The notes beneath the pieces are model-generated. The model was not told the origin of the DNA, searched no databases, and saw only the letters and a list, made by a program, of their open reading frames with translations. A stretch of DNA of 64,000 nucleotides from Gerris lacustris (lineage: Eukaryota; Arthropoda; Insecta; Hemiptera; Gerridae): contig OX578277.1 in the NCBI GenBank assembly GCA_951217055.1, positions 111,418,514 to 111,482,513 on the forward strand. The letters are read 5' to 3'. Numbering within the stretch: the stretch's first letter is position 1; every line of letters starts with the position of its first letter. The position numbers and the translations under genes are program-made. Positions 37,811 to 48,274 of the stretch are shown here, piece by piece.

Positions 37811-37853
37811 GAGTGAGACGTTTCGACCCTTAACATAAGGTCATCTTCAGTCG
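37811..37853 (-). ncRNA. Candidate hammerhead ribozyme core
   Basis: On the minus strand the repeat reads CTGAAGA, then a stem GACCTT/AAGGGTC with a short loop, then GAAAC GTC. This is the CUGANGA...GAAA core layout of hammerhead ribozymes, with ACGU as a self-complementary stem III, the form expected to act as a dimer. Hammerheads are known in Penelope terminal repeats. Stem I shows only two clear pairs (A-U, G-C) in this copy, so activity is doubtful. Confidence 0.5.
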
Positions 37854-38707
37854 TTTTTTTATTAATATCTTCTAAAATTAAAACAATAATTATAATTAGA
37901 ACAACCTTCCTTTCAAATTTTTAAACATACTTAAGAAATCTTTACTCCATTTAATATTTATCTCTTAAATTATGTAACATACTACACATTGTTCATAAAA
38001 GATGTGAAACATACTTACAATAATCATGGAATGTTGGTAATGGTTGTTGTTAAAAACATATCTATCTCCATAGGAGAGGGTCAAAATTAAAATTAATTAA
38101 ATTAGTCAAATAAAAATTACTAATTAATCCTATACCAACTTCATCAATGCTACGGTTTTTTTTTTATTTTATAATAAATATTAAATATATAAATAAAAAT
38201 TAAATAACAGGGTACATTTAAACTTAACACAATAAAATGATACATTACCAAGTAAAAAACATTATAAAAACAGACACAAATGCAATAATGTTGAAGATCT
38301 GAGAGGTATATATTAACTTTTGCTAACAATTTTTCACTGAGAAGATTAATCATAAAAGTGTGTAATAAATATATATAAACCTTCAGTAGTTGGACAGGAC
38401 TGGTGTAAAAATATTTTTGTTAAATTTGTCAATGTCTTATATTATATTACAATCTATTATAACTATTCCAAAATACCTAAAAAATGAAAAAATAAGAAAA
38501 TTGAAAGCTGTTTTTTAAAAAACTACTAGTAGCGCTGTCTGGGAGAGGACTGAGTAACTAATCACCCTCTTAGTAATAATTACCAGCAACATTCCTTTGA
38601 ACTCGATTTTAAATCTGTATAATTTACTACGAAATATAGATATTATTATTAATTGTAACCCTCTTGTAAAAATATAAAAATTTAAATTAATTATTAAACT
38701 TATATCG

Positions 38708-38748
<41 letters not shown>

Positions 38749-38953
38749 TGAATTAGTAAATAAATAAATAATTCAATGCTTGGATCTCGCTCGACTACAA
38801 AATATGACAGCAATGGATGTTAATGTAAACAATATTTGATTCTATTGGAATTTTTAATTTTAGACCGACGTTAATTAACCTAATAATAAAAAGCTAAATT
38901 ATAACAAATGAAATTAAAGAGAGTTGGGTTCTAAACAGAAGTGAAATAATTAA

Positions 38954-40030
38954 TTATTTTTTAAAATTTTTGAAAATTGCATTATAATTTTTGTTAATAT
39001 TTCCCGCGTCCGTTTTATGATTAACAGTATTGTTATTTTTAAAAATGTGAAATGCCTCTAGAATTCTCCTTTTTTTTACATTCTGTTCATATCCTAGGAT
39101 TTTAGTGCTATTAAATAAAAATTGGTGCCCTGTGTTAAAATTATGAAGGGATAGGGCCGTCCGTTGACTTTTGTTCTTAATATCATTAGTATGTTGGTAT
39201 GTTCTATTTTTTAATTGTTGAGAAGTTTCCCCAATATACGATTTATTACAATCCTTGCAGTCAATTTTGTAAATTAGTCCAGATCTATTCTCTTTGTTGA
39301 TTTTGTCTTTCATATTATTATAAAAATGCGTCATTTTATCTATTGGTTTATGTGCTAAATGGATATGTTCCCCGTCATTAAGTTTCATAATGTTTTGAAT
39401 TTTTTCTGAGACTCCTTTTATATATGTGAGGCTAGTGAAAAATTTATCTGCTTTGTTGGGTTCTATTATATTTTCTGAGTTTATTCTTTCTACTTTATTT
39501 ATCTGTTTGTGCCATAATGATTTGATTACTTTATATGGGTATAGATTTTCTGTTAGTTTGGAAAAAATTATTGCTTTAATATCTTTTAAATATTCCATAT
39601 CGGTGATTTTTATAGCTCTTAACATCAAGTTGGAAACTGTGTTGATTAGGATGTGGTGGGGATGATTTGAAAAGTAATTTAGGATCCTGTTACTTTTAAT
39701 TTCTTTTTTGAACCATTTTGTGGATAGAACACCGTTATCTTTCCTTATTATTGTTAAATCTAGATAATTTAAAGTATTATTATTTTCTTTTTCATATGTA
39801 AATTTGATTTTACTGTTTATACTATTAAAACAATCTATAGTAGAACTGAGATTATCTTTCTTTATTATTAGGACTAAGTCATCTATGTATTTATATAAAA
39901 TTTTTGGTTTATCTTTTATTTTTTCTATTGCTTTATTAATTATGTTGTTTAACATAATACCACTGAGATTCACGGACATTTTCCCCCCCATAGGCAGTCC
40001 ATTAATTTGTCTATAAACTACGTCATTATA
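38954..40030 (-). pseudogene. Penelope reverse transcriptase / GIY-YIG endonuclease, 5'-truncated
   Basis: The frame is open for about 359 codons. It starts inside the reverse transcriptase (YNDVVYRQINGLPMGGKMSV), continues through the catalytic YKYIDDLVLII and NTLNYLDLTI, and ends with a GIY-YIG endonuclease: GLIYKIDCKDCNKSYIGETS, then LKNRTYQH and ALSLHNFNTGHQF, and RRILEAFHI. That order of domains is diagnostic of Penelope-like elements. The N-terminal half of the protein is missing because the frame stops at the inverted repeat at 40031, so it cannot be functional alone. There are no internal stops or frameshifts, which suggests a fairly recent insertion. Confidence 0.95.
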
Positions 40031-40614
40031 AGAAACGTCTCACTCTATGAAATAGGAGTTTTCATTTCTTACACCTCATCAACCATCTTTACAATCTCTC
40101 TCAGTTATTATTTATTTACTCAGTTACCTAATAATACCATACTGTTAAATACACACTTGATTTTTTATTTTCAAACCATCTATTAGAAAGTTAGTATTGC
40201 ATTTATTAACAAATTTGGCTTTGTTTATAACCTGAACGGAACACTGCTCAAGGAAGGAACACTCAGTGACCTCTCCACGGACCAAATATACGGAATGTAT
40301 ATTTATTTTTATCTATAAAGTAAGCGTAAAAAATGCATTCTATGAACCTATCTTAACTGTTAGAACTTAAGCTATTATAACAAACTGGAGGTGTGTAATA
40401 ATTGTTATTTGAGTAACAGGTGATTAGTAGCAACGACTTAACAAGCAAAAATAAGGTCAATTTTGAGAGAAGAGTACATTTTTTTTTTTTTTTTAAACTA
40501 TGACTTTTCAAGATTGTCAACCTTTTTATAATTTCTTTTGCACATTAAGTTACTCAAATAACCTGTTCCAGGAACCTCTTACTAACCAATAACAGGGATA
40601 TAACCTGTTACCAT

Positions 40615-41157
40615 CTCAGAGCAAGGAAGGGGTAGAGGGAACAATACTATAGAATCTGGGTCTCAAAAAGTGGTTCATTATGCTGCACCCCTACACTAAC
40701 ACTTTCAAGCGGCAGTTTGGTGAAACAGTATCGATATCTCGATAAAAACTCGAAATATATCTGATATTATCAGCTGATAAGAATAAGGGATATTTTCTTA
40801 CGACATTTAATATTTTTATTTTTAAAGTTTTCTTCATAAATATGTACTTTAATGTTTGTTGTTAACCTTATTAATTGTCTTAAGGCAGTAATGTTGTTAA
40901 TAAACGTGTAACAGTTCCTAGATAACCAATAGCAATCTTCTTTGAGTAGGGTATCAAATAAATGCTACTGATAAGGATTTGTTGACAACCGTCTGTGGGA
41001 AAAGAATGGCAAGGAATAGACCAATAAGACAAGGACCAGTGACCTCGTGATCACTTTAGTTCGGTTTGAGCACGCTAGAAAGCGTTAGTATATAGGGGGA
41101 GCATAATGAACCACTTTTTAAATCGCATTGCTCCCTCTACCCCTTCCTTCCTCTGAG
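40615..41157. mobile_element. hAT-like MITE beside pyruvate kinase exon 7
   Basis: Ends CTCAGAGCAAGGAAGGGGTA and complement CTCAGAGGAAGGAAGGGGTA form an inverted repeat of about 60 bp. Perfect 8-bp direct repeats GTTACCAT flank it (40607-40614, 41158-41165). No ORF. Its right edge lies 36 nt from the exon 7 boundary. Confidence 0.9.
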
Positions 41158-41193
41158 GTTACCATCAAATGACACAACTCTACTATACATTAC

Positions 41194-41333
41194 CTTTTCA
41201 GCAGGGATTTCAATACCCAAGTCACCCCGAGCGACCATGATTCCGTCAGCAGCTTCTATAATCTCGTCCAAGTTGGTAACTCCTTGCTGGTTTTCTATTT
41301 TAGCGATAATCAAAATCTTCTGTCCTTTTTCAC
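41194..41333 (-). CDS. Pyk: Pyruvate kinase exon 7 (active-site exon)
   Basis: Residues about 278-324. [13 protein letters not shown] is the pyruvate kinase signature with catalytic Lys289 and metal ligand Glu291; [15 protein letters not shown] holds metal ligand Asp315. Acceptor ATTTAAG is weak in pyrimidines but the phase (1 in, 0 out) is right. Confidence 0.97.
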
Positions 41334-41449
41334 CTTAAATATAATGATTGGTTAAATTAATACAAGTATTAAAGGGTTTTAGAGCAAACAAAGAATAAGT
41401 CAAATGAACCAATGCCCTAGCTACGCCACATTCAGCAAAATATGCATCC

Positions 41450-42090
41450 AGTCTGTCTGTCTGTCATTAATGTTTACCGAACCAAACATAACTTAAGTAA
41501 AAGTCAACCGATTAAGTTAAAATTTTGTATACATGTGTTCTTTTTACTAATTCTCAGGCTAAGTTTGTAGGACAATGTTATCAGTCTAAGACATCGCATG
41601 CAACGCTCACATAAACATGAGCTTGAAATCTAAATTTGGAATTTCAGAACAGGAAAAAATTTTATCATCGCCTATTCGAGACAAGCATTTTTTTCAAATA
41701 CATTTTTTTTTTGGCACTCTTTTACTTTGTTACCCACCCAAATATATTTATTTATTATTAAATCCAAGTGAACTATTCTTCTTTTCAATTTTTTTTATTG
41801 GATTAACGGATATTGTCATTTTATTTTCAGATGTGTGATATTCCTTTGTCCCAAATGAATATTTGAACATTCCCAGTTAAGATTGTCAATTAATATGAAA
41901 AAAAAAATGTCAAACACAATAATGTAAACAAACAGTGGGTAAACAAGTAAAATCTTACCACATCCTACCTAATTTACTTTGTTACCCACTGTAGGTGGGT
42001 AACAAAGTAAAAAAGTACCTTTTATTTTATTAAAACCAACTGCGACACCGCTATGAAGTGATAAAGATCGTTAAAACTATTAAAGCGGAC
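41450..42090 (+). repeat. Family A copy in pyruvate kinase intron 6
   Basis: Contains CTGTCTGTCTGTCTGTC, CAACGCTCACATAAACATGA and CAACTGCGACACCGCTATGA, in the same order as in other family A copies. The interior has a GTTACCCACC-type insert at 41700-42010. Confidence 0.7.
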
Positions 42091-42526
42091 CTAAGTGTTT
42101 AAAGTAGAGAGAAAACAACGTTTTTACCGATATCTTACGTTCTAACTATTTTAATACAACTTTAAAAACATCGTCTAAAGTATAATTGAAACAGGCATGT
42201 AAAACTTCAACTTGATAGAATCAGTAGTTATTGAGTAGTGAAGTGAAACATTTTATAATAGTTAAAATGAAGATGGCCTGAACATGTAAGTTAAGGATTA
42301 TGTAGAAAGGCATCCTTCCCTACTACAAGGCTCTCTATAACAATAATCCTCTTTAACTATCAACTTATCATGATTAACTATTTTCGTAATATCTAATATT
42401 TATTGCATTACGCTCGCTTCAATGGTAGAGCCACACGATGCCTACTTTATACAGTAGATTTAAAAAAAAATTATTTTCAGTCTCACTCTTTTACTTCTAA
42501 AGATGTTAAGGCAAAAACTAGATGCC

Positions 42527-42655
42527 TGGGTAGCTCGTAGGGGAGAGAAGTTGGCTCTCAATCAATCAGGTTAAGCAGCACCAGGTAGGTTCACTACTTG
42601 GATGGGTGACCATACAGATATGGATTCAATTCCCAGTAATTTTTTTTTTTTTTAC
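42527..42655 (+). repeat. SINE with tRNA-like and 5S rRNA-like promoter parts
   Basis: CTGGGTAGCTCGTAGGGGAG resembles an A box. 42570-42612 (GGTTAAGCAGCACCAGGTAG, then ACTACTTGGATGGGTGACC) closely follows the internal control region of 5S rRNA. ATTCAATTCCC recalls a B box. The copy ends in a T run. It is not a 5S gene, since the rest of 5S rRNA is absent. Confidence 0.7.
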
Positions 42656-42751
42656 TCTTAACATTAATATTTTTATGTCAATCCGATTTAAATAAATTAT
42701 TAAGGTGTGTCGTTCATCTAGCCTTTATAATTAGTCCGATGAAATATTTAC

Positions 42752-42961
42752 CTAAAATATTTCTGATTTCCTCTATGCCGGAAGCGTTCCTGATAAAGGA
42801 GGCGAACACAATGTCTACTTCCTGCTCCACACCGAATTTCAAATCTTCTTTGTCCTTCTCCGACACTGCCGGCAGATCTACATTCACTCCGGGAAGGTTG
42901 ATCCCCTTCTTACTTCCGAGCATCCCGCCGTTTTCAATCACACACATAACGGAATTCAGAG
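42752..42961 (-). CDS. Pyk: Pyruvate kinase exon 6
   Basis: Residues about 208-277: [40 protein letters not shown] and [20 protein letters not shown]. It covers the return from the B domain into the catalytic barrel. Phase 1 in, 1 out. Confidence 0.97.
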
Positions 42962-43124
42962 CTGAAAAACAAATAATATTCTTAATTATTTAGTTAAAGT
43001 TAATTAACAATACATCTATAATAATAATAGCTCCCTCGACACTTCTTTCGAAGCAGGAGCCTCCCTATTAAGGGGTTAAAGAGTCAGTTATGTTGTACTC
43101 TGTACACATATGAAAAATTCCTAA

Positions 43125-43388
43125 TTTAAGAACGTAGCAGTAGCTTTTCTCCATCCTTGCCTCTCCATAGCCGTTCTATGCCATAGCTTCCCCATTCTCT
43201 CGACAAACTCATCTGTCCACCTTCTAGCTGGCCTTCCTTTACTTCTCTTATATCCATATGGCGTCCATTCTGTAGTTGCCCTTGCCCATCTTTCAGGATT
43301 CATTCTATAGACATGGCCAGCCCATTTCCACTTTAAATTATGGCTCTGTATCATCAGGCTCTTTGTTCCACTACTAGTAATAATTTTT
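43125..43388 (-). pseudogene. RTE-like LINE C-terminal fragment, part 2
   Basis: Reads LKWKWAGHVYRMNPERWARA, TTEWTPYGYKRSKGRPARRW and TDEFVERMGKLW, the C-terminal domain typical of RTE-related non-LTR retrotransposons. The upstream part lies at 43958-44188; a family A insertion separates them. Confidence 0.88.
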
Positions 43389-43518
43389 GCTTCCGAGCTT
43401 ACCGAAGGTAACGGAAGCATTGTGTTCACTTTTGAAAACGAAAAACTTTTATGTCTCCGATTTTAAAAATTCCAAGACAGAAATCCGATTCAGACATCAG
43501 GGAACATTTTTGGTCTCG

Positions 43519-43550
<32 letters not shown>

Positions 43551-43957
43551 GGTCTGTGTGTCCGCGAATTTTGAAATGTGCGACGATAACTTGAGTAAAT
43601 GTCAACCGATTTTGATGAAATTTGGTAGACATGTTCATTTTACCAATGCCCAGGACGAGTTCGTTGGACAACATTATCCGTCCAAGCGTTCACGAGCAAC
43701 GCTCGCGTAAACGTGATCTGCAAATTTAAAATTAGAATTTTAGGTCGGGAAAAAAATCTAACTTCATCTATTCAATGAGACAAGCATTTGTTTCAAATAT
43801 AATTTTTCAGTAAAACCAACAGCGACACCGCTCTGAAGTGTTAAAGATCGCTAAAACTATTAATAGTTTTTACACAATAAACATTATAACAATAAAGTAC
43901 ATGATAGGATGCAAGGAAGCTATGTGCCACACTAATTGGCAGTCTATTTTTATTTCT
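43389..43957 (+). mobile_element. Family A element inserted in LINE, 8-bp duplication
   Basis: 569 bp from GCTTCCGAGCTTACCGAAGG to GGCAGTCTATTTTTATTTCT, flanked by TAATTTTT at 43381-43388 and 43958-43965. Removing it restores LINE continuity apart from a possible 1-nt frame slip. The element has a hairpin-like start (GCTTCCG...CGGAAGC), an eightfold CTGT tract near 43521 and no ORF. Its class is unresolved. Confidence 0.8.
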
Positions 43958-44188
43958 TAATTTTTCTCTTCTGCTGATTCCGTGCATTGATCTTATCATC
44001 TGACACTGCGCTGAAACTAATCTCCGGTCCATGATTTGAGTCAGTGACCATGTCTGACACCCATAGAGAATAGTGGGGAAAACACAGCTTTGTAAAGCCT
44101 TATTTTTTATATGTGCTGAGATCTTTCCCTTAAAAATTTTCTTAAAAGCCCAAAACTTTCTCCAACCGAGCCTTATTCTAGATTTACT
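43958..44188 (-). pseudogene. RTE-like LINE fragment, part 1
   Basis: An open minus-strand frame reads RLGWRKFWAFKKIFKGKISA, PTILYGCQTWSLTQIMDRRL and SMHGISRREKLRNK. The YGCQTW and GISRR phrases are typical of the region after the reverse transcriptase of RTE-related LINEs. 5'-truncated. Confidence 0.85.
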
Positions 44189-44420
44189 TCACTATCCAGA
44201 GTGTCCTGGAAAGCAACCAACTGTCAAAGATAGAAATATTCCTTCACATTCTCTATTAGACGAAGATTATGTCCAATTATGACCTGAACCCGATAGAGGT
44301 TGAGGAAGGTGATAGAACATGTCTAATACAACTAAATTTATATTTAAAGTCAGCAATGGAAATCATTTACATTACCCCCTTACGCATTTATTTCAATATA
44401 AAATTAAAATATTTCTAATT

Positions 44421-44881
44421 TAGGAGGTGGAGAAGGCAGATGAAGTAGCAAGATAGGAGCTTCCATACCATTCTGCGGACCAGAACCCGCCATCGATTGG
44501 TTTAGAGTTAGAGGACAGGCGAGGTCAGCCATCAAGGCGTGGATCTGGAAAGAAGCAAGGAGGGCATGGAGACAAACAGAGGGCTGCAGGCAGTCAAAAG
44601 TGCTGCTGTCTGACCTAGACAAAAGGAAACCCAGATGGCTTATGGGACCGAGTAGATCCAACCTTAGGATAATAGTTGGAGTCTTAACTGGACATTGGCA
44701 ACTCAGGAGACATCTGGCATTATTGAATATCGAGGACGACCCTACCTGTTTAAAGTGCGGCGAAGGAGAGGAGACAGCTCACCACTTTATGGGAGTGTGC
44801 GAAGGATATGGCACCCAGAGCTTTTATGTATTAGGCGTGGAGGAAATCAGGGAAGAGGAGCTTGTCACACTAAAGTGGTAA
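44421..44881 (+). pseudogene. LINE RNase H / C-terminal fragment
   Basis: EVEKADEVAR resembles the conserved end of an RNase H domain. After a 1-nt frameshift near 44448 the frame continues with FCGPEPAIDWFRVRGQARSA, NLRIIVGVLTGHWQLRRHLA and a CLKCGEGEETAHHFMGVC zinc-knuckle-like motif. This order marks the 3' part of Jockey/I/R1-type non-LTR retrotransposons. The fragment is opposite in strand to the neighbouring RTE-like pieces. Confidence 0.88.
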
Positions 44882-45157
44882 GACATTCTCTCCTTTGACA
44901 CCCAAACTAGGAGATTTGAGGGTAAGACTGAGGTCATTCGATGGGTGTGAGTTCAGGGGATGGCAAAAAGGACCCGAATGCGGTCCTAGGCCAAGTCTAG
45001 TTGCTAGGCCTCTCCGCCCCCTTACTACTAGGAGGTGGAGGTGTATAGTTAAGGCAATATATTCTGTCGATAGACACTGATATTTCTCAATTTAAAGTAA
45101 AAAAAAAAAAAATATATAATAAACAAGATAAGCAGCGATAAAGCAGTCAGTACTTAC

Positions 45158-45344
45158 TTGTTTCCTTGACAACTAAAGAAATGAGGCCATCGTCCACGTA
45201 AATGATGTTGCCTGGTTTCACTACTTTAGGCATGTTCAAATAGTCCACGTACAAGTCCTTAGCTGTGCACATCGAAGCAAAATTCTTGTCAGTCGTAAGC
45301 CTGACGGGATTTCCTTTAATCAGTTCTACTTCGGCTGAGGGACC
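45158..45344 (-). CDS. Pyk: Pyruvate kinase exon 5
   Basis: Residues about 146-207 plus one base: GPSAEVELIKGNPVRLTTDK and PGNIIYVDDGLISLVVKE, the lid (B) domain. It joins exon 6 to give [18 protein letters not shown] without a gap. Acceptor TGTTTGCAG, donor GTAAGT. Confidence 0.97.
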
Positions 45345-45515
45345 CTGCAAACAATAAGCGATAACTACCTCAGAAACTTTTATGCAAACTATCTCCTGGA
45401 CTACATATCTTTCTCAACAGCCTCTCCAACAAAACAAGTTGATTTTCTCGTTCGATAATTCGAGAGATAGACAGTCGCTAAATATAGGTTGAAATAATGG
45501 AAATGGTGTAAGTAC

Positions 45516-45739
45516 CCCAACGAGAAGGCCGGTTCTGATTTCAGGTCCCTTGGTGTCGAGAGCGATGGCCACAGGTACGGGCATCTGCATCTTAGTCGAG
45601 TAGTTCTCTACAGCCTGTCTGATGTTCTTGACTGTGTTACCGTGGTACTCGTAAGACCCGTGGGAGAAGTTAAGTCTGGCTACGTTCATACCCGTGTCTA
45701 ACATTTTTTCCAGCATGCTCACATCAGCACAAGCCGGCC
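45516..45739 (-). CDS. Pyk: Pyruvate kinase exon 4
   Basis: Residues about 71-145: [20 protein letters not shown] with substrate residues Arg92, Asn94 and Ser96, and [12 protein letters not shown] with Asp132. Phase 1 in, 0 out. The intron to exon 5 is only 171 nt, the shortest in the gene. Confidence 0.97.
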
Positions 45740-46029
45740 CTGAAACAATCATTCACTTATATGAGAGAGGTGTAATTCAATAACCTAACGTCTTCACGAA
45801 AAGCTGTAATTCAAACAATTTTCCGGATTCGGCTGTTCTAAAGCAGTTTTTTACAGATAATCTACAAACAAAGTAACAGACTTAAACTTCAGGCATAAAG
45901 GAAGCTAACATTAAATTGTAAAACAGTAATTATATTATCCTTAAAATTAGTGAGGTTCCTTTATGACCCGGAACCCAAAGCACTTGTACCTTGTTTCTGC
46001 AAGAAATAGCCTACAAAATAGTTAGAGCA

Positions 46030-46310
46030 AGAAAACGTGAACTTCAAATTTAAAATTGGAATTTTAGGTCGGGAAAAAAATCTAACTTCGTCTATTCAAT
46101 GAACCAAACATTTTTTTCAAATACAGTTTTTTATTTATATAACCAACAGCGACACCGCTACGAAGTGTTAAAGATTGCTAAAACTATTAATAGTTTTTTC
46201 TCAATAAACAATGTAATATAACAATAATTTTAATGTTAATATAACAATAAAGTACATGACAGGATGCGAGGAAGCTATGTGCCACACTAATAGGCAGTCT
46301 ATTTTTTCTT
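46030..46310 (+). repeat. Family A, 5'-truncated copy
   Basis: Starts within AACGTGAACTTCAAATTTAA and ends GCCACACTAATAGGCAGTCT, in pyruvate kinase intron 3. Confidence 0.8.
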
Positions 46311-46949
46311 GTTGTTAATCTAATTACTGTTTTACAATCTAATGTTACCTTTCTTTATACCTTAAGTTTAAGTTTGTAGATTATCTGAAGAAGGCTGCTT
46401 TAGAACAGCCGAAACCGCTCAATTGTTCAATTACAATATTATTTGTAAAGACATTGTTTGGTTATTTAACTACACCTCTTTTACGATGAGTTGCTATCAC
46501 ACATTGCAGAAAAACACAGTCGAGGATCTTAAGACATTCACTTCTAGTTACAGTGAGCATATGTCGACCAACTCGTAGTAAATAATAACAGAAAAATGGT
46601 TAATCCATCGACTTCTCCAAAGTTAAGGTGGTGAAAAACTGTCAGTATTAATACACTCTCCTTTTCTACAACAAACGCATTGAATTTTTCTCTTCTATTT
46701 TTTTTAATATTTAACTTAATTCCAACTTTCAGTTTCAATTTCAAATGAGCAGCAATTAGTTATCAACAGCTTTTAGAAACTAAATAAAAGCTGTGTATTT
46801 ATTTTATTAATTTATAAAATGAATAAGAGAAATAAACAGAGTGTAAATCAGAGGGTTTCTCACCAACCCAACACAAATAGTCCAGCAGGCAAATTAGTAA
46901 AAAAAACAGCAAATGGAGGAAATAATTTATAAAGTTTTGAAACTTTATG

Positions 46950-47900
46950 AAAACACTCTTAAGGGGTGTAGTAGTAAGAAACAGTAAAAGCCCCCCCCCC
47001 CCCCCCCCCATAAAGTCCAAAAATTACTTTTTTCACTTTTTACGCAAAACGGTTTATTTTTTGAAGAGAAGTGATATAACCAAAAATATTTTTCACATAA
47101 TTCTGCACAAAAAAGGTCCTATGCATGTTTGAAGTGAGGCATACTGTTTTCGAGATATTGTAGTAGGAAAAAAAAAAAAAAAAAACCATTACCGTATTAT
47201 TCCGAACCAACATATCTTAAAAACATCTCTTTCGATTTTTAATGAAATTCGAATAGTAGGTCATAATTAGCCCATTGTTGATGCCATATAAGTTTCAACC
47301 TTTTGCGTCAATTATTTTATCTTCCACATGGGCACATACATACATTTATTTACACCTATATCTTCAAAAGAACTCAACTGATTATTATGAAATTTGGATG
47401 GTTTGTCAAAAGTAGCCCACAGATTATCTATTTAACCCAAATTAATTTCAACCGTCTGAGCCCTTTACATTTGCTAAATTGGTTCCCTGTCTCTCTGTCA
47501 GTCGATCAATTTTTTGTCAGTCAATTATGAATTAAAGTATCAATTATATATTATAATATTAATTAAGGTATAGGTGTAAATAAATGTATGTGTTTGTGCG
47601 CATATGGAAGATAATAAATAATGGGCGCAGAAGGTTGAAACTTATATGGGATCAACAATGGGCTAATTATGACCTACCATCCAAATTTCAATAAAATTGG
47701 AAGAGTTGTTTTTAAGATATGTTGGTTCGCTAATGGGATTTTTTATCTTTTTCCAACTACAATATCTCAAAATCGGTATGTCTCACTTCAAACATGCATA
47801 GGACCTTTTTTGTGCAGAATTATGAGAGAAATATTTTTGGTAATAACACTTCTCTTCAGAAAATAAACAGTTTTGCGTAAAAAGTTAAAATAACAAACTC
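46950..47900. mobile_element. Large foldback element in pyruvate kinase intron 3
   Basis: The arm at about 47040-47345 (ACGCAAAACGGTTTATTTTT; CATATCTTAAAAACATCTCT; CCCATTGTTGATGCCATATA) recurs as its complement at about 47575-47890, with about 230 bp between the arms. A C run (about 46991-47009) lies at the left end. One arm is also present at 18145-18350. No ORF. Confidence 0.85.
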
Positions 47901-47957
47901 TAAATTATATACATTTTTTAAGGTCAAAGACAGAGGTTTTTTTTCTGGAAAACTCAC

Positions 47958-48093
47958 CAATAGTACAGATTATGGATGTGAGACGAACAAACGAAGCCTT
48001 GGAATAGATATCAAGTTCACACATGTGCTCCAGCATCGATGGGGCAGTCGCTGCACGCATCTGCATCCCGGGGTGCGTTCCGCTTTCCTCCAT
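47958..48093 (-). CDS. Pyk: Pyruvate kinase exon 3
   Basis: Residues about 26-70: MEESGTHPGMQMRAATAPSM, LEHMCELDIYSKASFVRLTS and IICTIG. The ATG at its first base could itself be used as a start if exons 1-2 are skipped, giving about 540 residues, near the usual insect length. Acceptor TATGTTAG, donor GTGAGT. Confidence 0.95.
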
Positions 48094-48274
48094 CTAACAT
48101 ACAATCATTTCATCTGTTAACTCAAACAACTCTTCTAATTTCACTTCATGTGATCATACATTTTCAAACAAAATATTTTTCTTCCCCCCCCCCCCCCCCC
48201 CAAAAAAAAGGTGGCTACTTTCTTGAAAGCTAAAACACTCAAATCTAATCTCTTGGTATTAAGGTGCACGTAAG

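Larger units (their letters stand above)
37752..40104 (-). mobile_element. Penelope-like retrotransposon with inverted terminal repeats
   Basis: It carries the reverse transcriptase/GIY-YIG ORF described separately. The ends share a 73-bp inverted repeat: 37752-37824 and, complementary, 40032-40104, each starting CTGAGAGAGATTGTAAAGAT from outside. The left copy extends 29 nt further inward (to about 37853) than the right one. Penelope elements are known to carry direct or inverted terminal repeats and to be 5'-truncated. Between the ORF end and the left repeat lie about 1.1 kb of AT-rich DNA with an A run of about 35 nt (38709-38743). It sits in pyruvate kinase intron 7, in the same orientation as the gene. 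Confidence 0.85.

Noticed and set aside
44404..44661. Minus-strand ORF MDLLGPISHLGFLLSRS
   Set aside because: Antisense shadow of the RNase H LINE fragment on the plus strand.
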